Assembly (NCBI RefSeq): GCF_018294505.1
Contig: NC_057807.1
Span: forward strand, 170,156,883 to 170,220,882
DNA: 64,000 bases
Source of the DNA: Triticum aestivum
Taxonomy: Eukaryota; Streptophyta; Magnoliopsida; Poales; Poaceae
Reading direction: 5' to 3'
Below are positions 21,008-30,907 of this stretch, one piece after another (positions within the stretch are counted from its first letter, which is position 1; every line of letters starts with the position of its first letter). The position numbers and the translations under genes were made by a program. Under the pieces are notes generated by a model, which was not told the DNA's origin, ran no database searches, and worked only from the letters and a program-made list of their open reading frames with translations.

Positions 21008-21486
21008 NNNNNNNNNNNNNNNNNNNNNNNNNNNNNNNNNNNNNNNNNNNNNNNNNNNNNNNNNNNNNNNNNNNNNNNNNNNNNNNNNNNNNNNNNNNNN
21101 NNNNNNNNNNNNNNNNNNNNNNNNNNNNNNNNNNNNNNNNNNNNNNNNNNNNNNNNNNNNNNNNNNNNNNNNNNNNNNNNNNNNNNNNNNNNNNNNNNNN
21201 NNNNNNNNNNNNNNNNNNNNNNNNNNNNNNNNNNNNNNNNNNNNNNNNNNNNNNNNNNNNNNNNNNNNNNNNNNNNNNNNNNNNNNNNNNNNNNNNNNNN
21301 NNNNNNNNNNNNNNNNNNNNNNNNNNNNNNNNNNNNNNNNNNNNNNNNNNNNNNNNNNNNNNNNNNNNNNNNNNNNNNNNNNNNNNNNNNNNNNNNNNNN
21401 NNNNNNNNNNNNNNNNNNNNNNNNNNNNNNNNNNNNNNNNNNNNNNNNNNNNNNNNNNNNNNNNNNNNNNNNNNNNNNNNNNNNNN
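21008..21486. other. Assembly gap (479 N) with duplicated flanks
   Basis: The 78 bases before the gap (20930-21007) and the 78 after it (21487-21564) are near-identical (CATCTCCGGCCACCCCTCGC...CCGCTCCACA). The 3' LTR has this segment once, with no extra sequence at about 31,642-31,719. The gap therefore looks like two overlapping contig ends that were not merged. Confidence 0.9.
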
Positions 21487-22284
21487 CATCTCCGGCCACC
21501 CCTCGCTTCCCCGACTAGCTCAGAAGCTCCGCCACGACCCCCTCTTCCTCCCCACCGCTCCACAGCTCCCCGGAAGCCTTGCATCGCCGCCACGTCGCCG
21601 TTCCCCTCTTCGGGCTCCGACCATCGTCGCCGTCGAATTCGTCGTCTCCAGCGCGTCCCCGAGCCCGCTAACCATCCCTGCAGCTCCGCGGTGAGCCCCC
21701 GGATCGTTTCCCCCTTCTCCCCTGGTCTCTCCCGACCTCTAGGCCCTAGCCCCACCTTGGCGGAGAGCTCCACGCCGCCGGCGATGTCGCCGCCGTGGCC
21801 ACGGTCACCGTAGCACCCAGCCGAGCACACTATCGTGCTCCACACCTCACTAGGAGTACGCAGCACGCGCTAACGCCTCCCCAAACCCCCTGCAACACCG
21901 ATCCCGACCGCACCCGAACTCCGGCGGCCGCAGCCGAGCTCGCCGCCGTCGACTCCGGCCACCCCAGGCCCAGCCACGGCCACCGTTCGACGCGCGGGAG
22001 CAAGAGCTTTCCAACAAGCCCAAGCACGGCCTCTTCCGTGCCCTATAGCGCGATTCCGCGTCGCGCCGCCGTCTCGGGCCTCGCCGGCGTCACGTCGCCG
22101 GTGGGTTTGACCCACTTTGACCACGGCAGGACACCCCCTGAGTCCCTGACAGGTGGGCCCAGCCCTGTAGCTAATTAGGATTAGCGCTAACCACTGTTAG
22201 TTAACCCCCTGACACTGACTAGTGGGCCCCAGCGCCACTAATTAGTAATTAGGATTAAATTAACCCTGTTTAACCCCCCTGTCA

Positions 22285-22309
22285 CTGACGTGTGGGCCCC
22301 ACACGTCAG
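22285..22309. promoter_or_regulatory. 25-bp palindrome in the LTR
   Basis: The arms CTGACGTGTGGG and CCCACACGTCAG are perfect inverted repeats around one central base. The palindrome is repeated unchanged in the 3' LTR at 32441-32465. Each arm holds an ACGT core, the contact sequence of plant bZIP factors. The regulatory role is inferred. Confidence 0.45.
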
Positions 22310-22339
22310 GTTTGACTTCAGCCAGCCGCAGTTGACCAC

Positions 22340-22367
22340 TGACGTCACACTGACGTCAGGCTGACGC
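22340..22367 (+). promoter_or_regulatory. Tandem TGACG (as-1-like) motifs in the LTR
   Basis: TGACGTCA occurs at 22340-22347 and 22351-22358, and TGACGC follows at 22362. The same cluster is in the 3' LTR at 32496-32503 and 32507-32514. Paired TGACG boxes bind TGA-class bZIP proteins in other plant promoters. A function here is inferred. Confidence 0.45.
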
Positions 22368-22747
22368 AGTAATTGATTTTCTGGATTTAAATTTAAATCA
22401 GGAAATTCCAGAATATTATTTAAACTTCAAAAGTTCATAACTTTTATTCTGTAACTCCAAATTGGACAAATTATATATGAAAAATGATCAGAAAAATCCA
22501 ATCTATCCATCTGTACTATTTTCATGCATGATCAAACAAGTTAAATTGATGTTTTAAGCAGAACAAGGAAAAGCACTTTAAAAGGCCATGTTTGAGTTTG
22601 AAATTTGAATCTTTGATTCAAATTTGTTCAAACCCTTCTGGTTTTAGTTGCATTAGCCCAACACACTCATTTTGCCATGTTTCATGCATGCATCATATTG
22701 TTGCACATTGTTTGGTGATGGTTGTGTATCGGTGTCCTTTGCGACAG

Positions 22748-24066
22748 GTTCTGCCTTCGAGGAGTACCGTGATTACCCTAACGAAGAACCGTATCAGTGC
22801 ATCGAACCATCAGGCAAGCAACCAACCATTTGATCATATCGATACAATCCCATGTTCTCGCTCCTGCTCTCCTTTACTGCATTAAGACAACGTGTTTCAA
22901 ACTGTTGTGTGCTACGGTAGTTGAACCCATTTCCTCTGCATGACCTGTCATTGCCACAGTAACTAGATGAAACCCACTAGCATGTGTAGGAGTTGATTGA
23001 GCCATATGTATGTGTTGTTCCTACCTTGCTATGCCTGCTATGCTTAGAGTCGTGTCAGGTCTGGTTCATCTGGGTGATGGGCTAGAGTGAAATGATTATG
23101 TCAGTAATGGGAGTGGTGTGGTGAACACGATTTGGTAAAGGTATCGATGAGAGGCCATGTAGGAGTACATGGTGGGTTGTTTCATTGAAGCCGACCTTAA
23201 GCACTGAGATCTATATGTGTGATTTAAGAATCAGCTACTACCATGCATTGGGCCCGAAACCAATGGACCCTCTCGGCTTCTTATTCACCCTAGTTCTCCG
23301 TCCAGGAGTTGCAACTAGTTTCTGGTGTTTGTAGCCTACTGGAGGCCGTGGACAGCGCTGACCGTAGGGGTGGGCTGTGATGCGGTAGGTACGTGGCCGG
23401 GTGTACCGAATACCCGTTAGGTATCTCGGGAACCCTGTTCACATCGTTCGGGGCCGTATGGGAAACCTCGGCCGGACTCCCTGCGGATGGAACCTGAATA
23501 GGCGATAAACCTGGACTGGAGGCTTAGGTGATTAGGTAGGTCGTGGCCGACACCCACGTTGGGCTTCCGCTTAAAGGTTGCCGAGTACATGTCGTGTAAG
23601 CGACGGTAAGTGGTGAGAGCGTGTATGAAGAAGTACACCCCTGCAGGGTTAACATGATCTATTCGAATAGCCGCGTCCGCGGTAAAGGACTACTTGGTTG
23701 CCTATACAGTTCATAGACAAGTAAATGGAAACTGTTAAAAGCCTCAAGATAAGTGTGAGTGCCGAGGATGGCCCTTCCGTAGGAAGACGGAGGTGGATCC
23801 TCGGTAGTGTATTGAAGTGGTGAGTAGTGGACTCGTGTGCGCAAAACCATTTCAAGTTGGAGTATCGTAGGATAGCCTAGCCAAGAGTCAAAGCTGGCTT
23901 GCTGCAATAACTCCACCAACCCTTCTTGATACTATGCATGTATGTAGGATCTGATGTAAGTCTTGCTGAGTACCTTTGTACTCATGTTGCTATAATATAC
24001 ATTTTTACAGAAGACGCTGCAACCCCTTCTGATGGGTTCTATGTAGACGTTGACATCAACGAGTAG
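22748..24066 (+). other. Exon-like coding pair inside the 5' LTR
   Basis: Block 1 (22748-22813) follows the acceptor-like TTGCGACAG and reads SAFEEYRDYPNEEPYQCIEP. It ends at a GC-type donor (TCAG|GCAAG). Block 2 (24011-24066) follows ACATTTTTACAG and reads EDAATPSDGFYVDVDINE before TAG. Both blocks recur in the 3' LTR at 32904-32969 and 34167-34222. The acidic, compositionally protein-like text and the splice-like borders suggest spliced LTR transcripts. A first exon could end at the donor CTCCGCG|GTGAGC near 21,691. No function is known to me. Confidence 0.35.
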
Positions 24067-24879
24067 GCTAAAGACCCAGGTGGTGACCCTGAGCTTGTGA
24101 AGGACCACGTAGTATAGCTAGGTTGTCCAAGCCTCTTTTATTTTACTAGTTGTCTGTACTCAGACAAGTTACTTCCGCTGCTGGTTTGTATGACTGTATG
24201 ACTTGTATGTGGGGTCGTGAGACCCGTACCTTTGTGTATGTTATGTATGGCTCCCTGAGCCTTAAATAAAGTACTTGTGTCATAGAGTCATGTTGTGATG
24301 CTTCGTTGTATTTGCACATATCGAGCATATTGTGTGTATGATTGAAATGCTTGGTATGTGTGGGATCTGACTATCTAGTCGTTTATCTTTAGTAGCCTCT
24401 CTTACCGGGAAATGTCTCCTAGTGTTACCGCTGAGCCATGGTAGCTTGCTACTGCTCTGGAACACTTAGGCTGGCCGGCATGTGTCCTTCTTCGTTCCTG
24501 TGTCTGTCCCTTCGGGGAAATGTCACGCTTTGAGTACCGGAGTCCTGTTAGCCCGCTACAGCCCGGTTTTTCCGGAGTCCTGCTAGCCCAGTGCTACAGC
24601 CCGGACCCACTTGCTGATGACCGACACGTTCGAAGCTGGGTCATGGATGCCTGTCCCTGTAAGTCTGTGCCACTTTGGGTTTACGACTAGTCATGTCAGC
24701 CCGGGCTCATTATCATATGGATGCTAGCGACACTATCATATACGTGAGCCAAAAGGCGCAAACGGTCCCGGAAAAAAGGTAAGACGACACCCGTGGGGAT
24801 ACCGTGCGTGAGGCCGCAAAGTGATATGAGGTGTTACCGGCTAGATCGATGTGACATCGAGTCGGGGTCCTGACAGCGT

Positions 24880-24891
24880 TGGCATCAGAGC
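24880..24891 (+). other. Primer-binding site of the chromovirus
   Basis: TGGCATCAGAGC starts 5 bases after the LTR. It differs by one base from TGGTATCAGAGC, the complement of the initiator Met-tRNA 3' end used by many plant elements. Confidence 0.75.
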
Positions 24892-25316
24892 CGGACTGCC
24901 TGTAGGTTCTCCAAGCCAAACTGGTCGATGTTGAGTCTAGAAATTCTTTAACTATATGTAGGGGAATTGTTTGTGGGTTGGAACGTAAGGCTCTTTTTAC
25001 TCCTTTATCTTATGACATTCTGATCTGAGTCAGTCCATTCTTCCACCGGGGGTTAAGAAATTAGGATCTGTTCTCTCTATCAGGATCACGAGTTACTAAT
25101 CAGTAGTACCTTATAAGTTTGATGGTTACAAGCCTAGTTCAGTTCTACTACCACCTTATGTTGTTAGAATGGTTTCAGAACTCTGATATGATGATGTTGA
25201 GTAGGTACGAAATCCTTTGTCAAATGTCTCAAATCCTTCTTGAGCATTTACAGCTGTTATGCTGCCGAAATTTTGCTAGAAGTTCTAATGCCTTTGCATT
25301 ATGATTGTGCTTTCAG
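24892..25316 (+). other. Leader between primer-binding site and upstream ORF
   Basis: This is an AT-rich untranslated leader with many short ATG starts and stops in all frames. It ends in GTGCTTTCAG directly before the ATG of the upstream ORF, a good 3' splice-site sequence. Confidence 0.5.
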
Positions 25317-26090
25317 ATGGCCACTCGCGACCTCAATCAAGTAGTTCGCCTGACTCGATGCCTAGATGTACCCGGCCATACTGCTAAGTTGGTCAGGGTA
25401 ATGACTGAGGCTGGATACCGCTGGTATCCTGAGTACACGGTCGAAGAGCAATTCCGGGACTTCAATCAAAGCCAGTATCTCTGCACTGTCAGGATATTTC
25501 CATCTTATCCTGGATCCACCGAGCCTCTTCACTGCTCCTATGGACTCGGGGTTACTATTGAGATGGCTGTGCAGGACGCCGCCTACTCTATGATGACCAT
25601 TATGCGAGTCAGATCTGGTCTATTTCGGGACTCTGATTTCCGGTATATGCCAGGATCACTTCCGGGAGCACAAGGGTATCTCCAGGCTATCTATGCTGAC
25701 TCCACTCAGGAGGATTCACGGACTCGCACCACTGCTGAGATGCTCGAGGATAAGGACCGTGAAAATCGGGCCTGAAGGTTAGAGCTCTTCAATACCCGTG
25801 CTGACCACTGGGCTACTTTGACTCGGTTCGCACCGGCGGTGCAAGCTGGATATTCAGATATGCACGATCTCTATCCTGTGAGATCTGCTCTGCCGGACGT
25901 GATGGGTTGGCGTGATGTAGGAGGCATCACCCCACCTCGCGGTCCCCGCAGGCCACCGTCTGTGGGTCCAAGGCCTCATCCTAGCCCCTATGGTCCACAA
26001 GCTCCGCGAGACCGTCTGTTTCCGGATGATCATGTTGAACTTCCAGGCTATGGAGGTGACTTCTACGAGGACTACTACGGATCGGTCTGA
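25317..26090 (+). pseudogene. Upstream ORF (257 codons, one TGA) with dsRNA-binding-like pattern
   Basis: The frame runs from ATG at 25317 to TGA at 26088-26090, interrupted only by TGA at 25773-25775 (codon 153; CGA-to-TGA is the simplest cause). Residues about 37-97 show a Y-P-E-Y start, a strand-like CTVRIFPSYPG, then YGLGVTIEMAVQDAAYSMM, reminiscent of the dsRBD end in which G.G.SKK.AK..AA..AL forms the last strand and helix. The lysines typical of canonical dsRBDs are missing. The C-terminal half is proline-rich and then acidic (EDYYGSV end). It has no gag, protease or envelope features. It sits between LTR and gag in the same orientation. I infer an accessory RNA-related or structural role only tentatively. 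Confidence 0.5.
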
Positions 26091-26431
26091 GTTAGTGGTA
26101 GTATCACTAGTTCGCACTAGCTGTGTCTTCTATCGTCCCGCGTGACTCGTGGGATATGACCTAGTTTGTACTCTTTCCGGAGGTGTAGAAAAATAATGTA
26201 TAGGAGCTTGGGATGCCTCCGATGAGATGTAATCCTCTTTTCACCGTAATAGTACTTTGTTTGGTCTTGTACTAAACCTTGTATGGTGTGTATGACGATG
26301 GAATAAAGAAGCAGTTTCTGTATCTACCATGTCATACGGATGATCGTCTTGCATTCCGAGTTATTCCTTACATTTTGTATCCTATGTTGGAATTTTATCA
26401 TCCTGACTAAATCATTGACGTGTTACCTAGG
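26091..26431 (+). other. Spacer between upstream ORF and gag
   Basis: This is an AT-rich spacer of about 340 bp without an ORF. It ends TTACCTAG|G just before the gag ATG at 26432, again resembling a 3' splice site. Confidence 0.5.
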
Positions 26432-29400
26432 ATGGTCAACACGCGCGCTAACCCTGGTTCTCAAGAGCAGGCCGAAGGCAGTGAAGTCAGGGATGCAAAT
26501 CTGCCTCATCCTCCTTCACTAGCCGAGGTTATGATGGAAGCTGAGAGAAACAAGCGGGAGACCAACCGTTTGTTGGAGCGTATTGAACAGAATACAGCAC
26601 ACCATCAGAGGACTAACGTGGTGTCACTCAGTGATTTTATCAAATTGCATCCACCCACGTTCCACCACTCCGTCGAGCCTCTCGATGCTGATGACTGGCT
26701 TCGCAGTATCTCTCACAAACTGCGTTCCGCGCTGGTAGCGGAGGCTGACAAGGTCACCTTTGCTGCATATCATCTTGAAGGCCCCGCCAGTCTATGGTGG
26801 GAGAATTATGGAGCTATGTGCCCAGCGGGCCATGTCACTACTTGGGCTGAGTTCAGCGAGGCTTTCCGTGAACATCACATTCCGGAGGGTCTCATGGACC
26901 GTAAACGTGAAGAATTTTGCAGTTTCACCCAAGGCCGACTTTCTGTGGATGCCTATAGCAGGGAGTTTGGTAATCTCGCACGATATGCAACTGAGGAAGT
27001 GTCTACTGATTCCAAGAAGCAAGAAAGGTTCCGTAAGGGCCTTAGTCCTGAGCTTCGCCGCGACCTCCGTCTGCATGAGTGCACATCTTTTCAGAAACTT
27101 GTCAACAAAGCCATCAGTGCTGAAACTGGTCAGACTGACTATGACGCAACACGCAAGCATGGCCGTGACATGGGTTCCTCATCCGGTGCTGGTCCTCAGA
27201 AGCGCCGCGTGTGGGTGCCCAACACCGCCCTGCCACCCAGGTTCACACCGAGGCCATCTTTCCAGGCGCCTCGCCCCGTTCAACAGTCTGCTCCAGCCAA
27301 GCCCTATGGGGGTCCAATCAATAATGCTCCTCCACGTACTAGTTCCGTGACTTGTTTCAAGTGTGGGGAATCTGGTCACTATATGCGTGAGTGTCCCCAG
27401 ACCAACCCCAACCAATCTGCTAAAGCTGTTGGCCGTGGCAAGCCGACAGGAAAAATATTCCACGCCAAGCCGGTCACCGCTTCACGTGGCCATGTCAACT
27501 GTATCTCTGCCGAAGAAGCTCAAGAGGATCCCAACGTCGTTCTCGGTACGCTTCTTGTTAATTGCCACCCGGCATCTGTTCTTTTCGATACAGGAGCCTC
27601 TCATTCTTTTATATCTGAAAATTATGCTCGTTTGCATAACGTTGCATTCTGTGACATGCCATCCACTATGGAAATTTCTACCCCTGGTTCTAGATGGCAG
27701 ACCTCTAGGGTAAGTTATGGAAATGAAATCCAAGTCGACAGACTTGTTTTCCTTGCGTCTTTGATAGCCCTTAAATCTTCAGATATTAATATCATTCTGG
27801 GTATGGACTGGATGTCAGCTCATCATGCCCAAATTGATTGCTTCTCTAGGACTGTTCAACTCACCCATCCTTCGGGGAAGATAGTCAATGTCTTGACCCG
27901 AATAGCCAAGCGACAATTATATTCTCTTAACGCCAGCCCTTTGCCAGACCTTGAGGACGTTCCGGTAGTCCGTGACTTCCCGGATGTCTTCCCAGAGGAA
28001 TTGCCAGGTGTTCCACCTGACAGGGATGTTGAGTTCGTAATAGATCTCATTCCAGGAACCGTTCCGATTGCTAGAAGACCCTATAAGATGGCACCCCTAG
28101 AACTAGCCGAGCTTAAGAAACAACTCGATGAGTCCTTGAAAAAGGGTTTCATCCGACCTAGCTCATCTCCGTGGGCTTGCCCCGTCCTCTTCGTCAAGAA
28201 GAAAGATGGTACGGACCGGATGGTTGTAGATTACCGACCTGTCAATTTGGTCACAATCAAGAACAAATATCCACTTCCCAGGATCAACGACCTGTACGAT
28301 CAGCTCGCTGGATCCTCAGTCTTCTCCAAGATGGATTTGAGGTTGGGCTACCATCAAATAAAAATCAGAAACGGGGACATTCCTAAAACGGCCTTTGTTA
28401 CTCGTTATGGCCAATACGAGTACACCGTCATGTCCTTCGGTTTAACCAACGCTCCAGCCACCTTTTCTCGGTTAATGAACTCAATTTTCATGGAGTATTT
28501 GGATAAATTCGTCGTGGTTTACCTCGATGATATACTCATCTACTCCAAGAACGAGGAAGAACATGCCGAACATCTAAGGCTAGTGTTGAAGAAACTTCGA
28601 GAGCATCGCCTTTATGCCAAATTTTCGAAATGTGAATTCTGGTTGTCAGAAGTGACCTATCTGGGTCATGTAATATCTGGTAAAGGTATTGCTGTTAACC
28701 CTGAGCGAGTTCAAGCCGTCCTTAATTGGACTCCACCTGAATCGGTCAAGCAAGTTCGGAGTTTTCTGGGCTTAGCGAGCTATTGTCGTCGCTTTGTCGA
28801 GAACTTCTCCAAGGTTGCTAAACCTCTAACCGAACTCCTCAAGAAAGATAAGAAGTTCGAATGGACTCCACAATGTGAGCACAGCTTTCAGGAACTGAAA
28901 AGACGGCTGACCTCTGCTCCCGTACTGGTACCGCCAGACTTCTCCAAGGACTTTGTTATCTACTGCGACGCCTCGTGACAAGGACTAGGTTGCATTCTCA
29001 TGCAAGATCGACACGTAATTGCCTACGCTTCACGGCAATTGCACCCACATGAGGAGAATTATCCTACTCATGATCTAGAGCTTGCAGCCGTAGTCTATGC
29101 ACTTAAGACCTGGCGACATTACCTCCTCGGTAATCGTTGCGAAATATTCACTGATCACCAAAGTCTGAAGTACATTTTCACCCAACCGGATTTGAATCTC
29201 AGGCAGAGACGTTGGGTTGAATTGATCACAGACTTCGACTTAGGAATAACCTACACCCCAGGGAAAGCCAACGTCATGGCTGATGCGCTAAGTCGTAAAT
29301 CTTATTGTAACAATCTGATGTTACAACAAAGTCAACCGCTTCTCCATGAGGAATTTCGGAAGCTTAACCTTCACATTGTACCTCAAGGTTTTCTTTCCGC

Positions 29401-30907
29401 CTTGGTGGCAAAACCTACCCTTACGGATCAAATTATCAAAGCACAGAAGGTAGATCCAGGAATCTCCCGCATCAAGAGGAACATTCAGAAAGGAATTGCG
29501 AATTGTTTCTCCATTAATGATCAAGGAGTCGTATACTTCGGGAATCGACTAGTGGTTCCCAAAGTGCGCAACCTAAGGCGATTAATCCTTAAGGAAGCTC
29601 ATGAATATCCTCTCACCATTCATCCCGGTAGCACTAAAATGTATCAGGACCTACGCCAGAGGTTCTGGTGGACTAGGATGAAGAGAGAAATTGCTCAGTA
29701 TATTGCAAATTGCGACGTCTGTCATCGTGTAAAAGCAGAGCATCAACGGCCTGCTGGCACCCTTCAACCCTTAGCTATTCCTGAATGGAAATGGGATAAA
29801 ATTGGTATGGATTTCATTACCGGTTTTCCCAGGACCAAGAGAGGGAATAATGCTATTTTCGTCGTGGTCGATCGTCTTTCCAAAGTAGCTCATTTCCTAC
29901 CTGTTCCTGAGAGTATAACCGCTAGCCAGCTGGCAGACTTATACATCTCCCGAATAGTGTCCCTCCATGGTGTTCCTTTGGAAATTAACTCGGATCGAGG
30001 AAGTCCTTTCACCTCTCGATTTTGGGAAAGCTTCCAAAATGCTATGGGAACCCGTCTCTCTTTTAGCACCACTTTCCACCCTCAGTCAAGTGGTCAAGTG
30101 GAACGCGTCAACCAAATTCTAGAAGACATGCTTTGAGCCTCTGTTATCTCATTCGGAATGGACTGGGAGAAGTGCCTTCCATTTGCCGAATTCGCTTACA
30201 ACAACAGCTATCAATCTAGCTTGGGTAAAGCCCCTTTTGAAGTCCTCTATGGACGACGGTGTCGAACACCCCTTAACTGGTCAGAGACCGGGGAAAGACA
30301 ATTCTTTGGCCCGGATATGATTCAGGAAGCAGAAGAACAAGTTCGTATCGTTCGTGAAAAGTTGAAAACAGCCCAATCTTGTCAAAAGAGTCAATATGAC
30401 CGAAAACATAAGGCTATGACTTTCGAGGTTGACGAGAAGGCTTATCTTCGGGTCACCCCTCTGAAGGGAACCCATCGTTTCGGTATCAAAGGCAAATTGG
30501 CTCCTCGTTACATTGGACCATTTCGCATTCTTGCCAAACGAGGAGAAGTTGCCTACCAGTTGGAACTACCTCCGCACCTCTCCAGAGTTCACGTTGTCTT
30601 CCACGTTTCTCAACTCAGGCGTTGCTTCTCGGATCCTATCCGTGGAGTGGACCACGAAACGCTTGATCTCCAAGATGATCTTACATATCGAGAGTACCCC
30701 ATTCGTATCCTCGATCAAGCCGAACGTACCACTCGACGTCATAATATCAAGTTTCTCAAGGTTCAATGGTCGCACCATTCTGAGGATGAAGCAACTTGGG
30801 AAAGGGAGGATCGTCTTCGACTCGAGTATCCCGCCTTCTTCCCGGAGGAACCCAAATCTCGGGACGAGATTCTTTTGAGTGGGGGTGAGTTGTCACATCC
30901 TAGTTAG
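26432..30907 (+). pseudogene. gag-pol polyprotein of the Tekay-type chromovirus (two TGA stops)
   Basis: A single frame of 1491 codons starts MVNTRANPG. The domains are: gag core about 70-230; CCHC knuckle [15 protein letters not shown] at about 308; protease [13 protein letters not shown] at about 384; RT from about 535 with active site [11 protein letters not shown] at about 697; RNase H from about 843 (VIYCDAS) with [11 protein letters not shown]; integrase HHCC zinc finger (HPGS ... CDVCHRVK, about 1065-1100); catalytic D in [10 protein letters not shown] in INSDRGSPF and E in [12 protein letters not shown]-like RYIGPFRI; and a chromodomain-like end (LKVQWSHHSEDEATWERED). Stops are TGA at 28976-28978 (codon 849, in RNase H) and 30134-30136 (codon 1235, in integrase). 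Family members have Arg at both, so CGA-to-TGA explains them. No frameshift is present, so decay is very recent. The order RT-RNaseH-INT defines Gypsy. Confidence 0.93.
30877..30889 (+). other. Polypurine tract of the chromovirus
   Basis: GAGTGGGGGTGAG directly precedes the 3' LTR (30891) and would prime plus-strand DNA synthesis. It lies inside the pol reading frame. Confidence 0.65.

Larger units (their letters stand above)
20177..24875 (+). repeat. 5' LTR of the chromovirus
   Basis: The LTR runs TGTCACATCC...GGGGTCCTGACA. It has AT-rich flanks and a GC-rich block (about 20,640-22,160) containing a run of CG dinucleotides near 20,737-20,749. It is 4699 bases as given, versus 4141 in the 3' LTR. 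The excess equals the 479 N plus one copy of a 78-bp duplicated flank, with one base left over. Candidate bZIP sites and exon-like blocks inside are listed separately. Confidence 0.93.

Noticed and set aside
20577..21866. Several long ORFs on both strands in the GC-rich part of the chromovirus LTR
   Set aside because: GC-rich, CpG-rich DNA gives few chance stops; the translations are Pro/Arg/Ser-rich without domains, occur in many frames at once, and the 5' copy spans an artificial gap.
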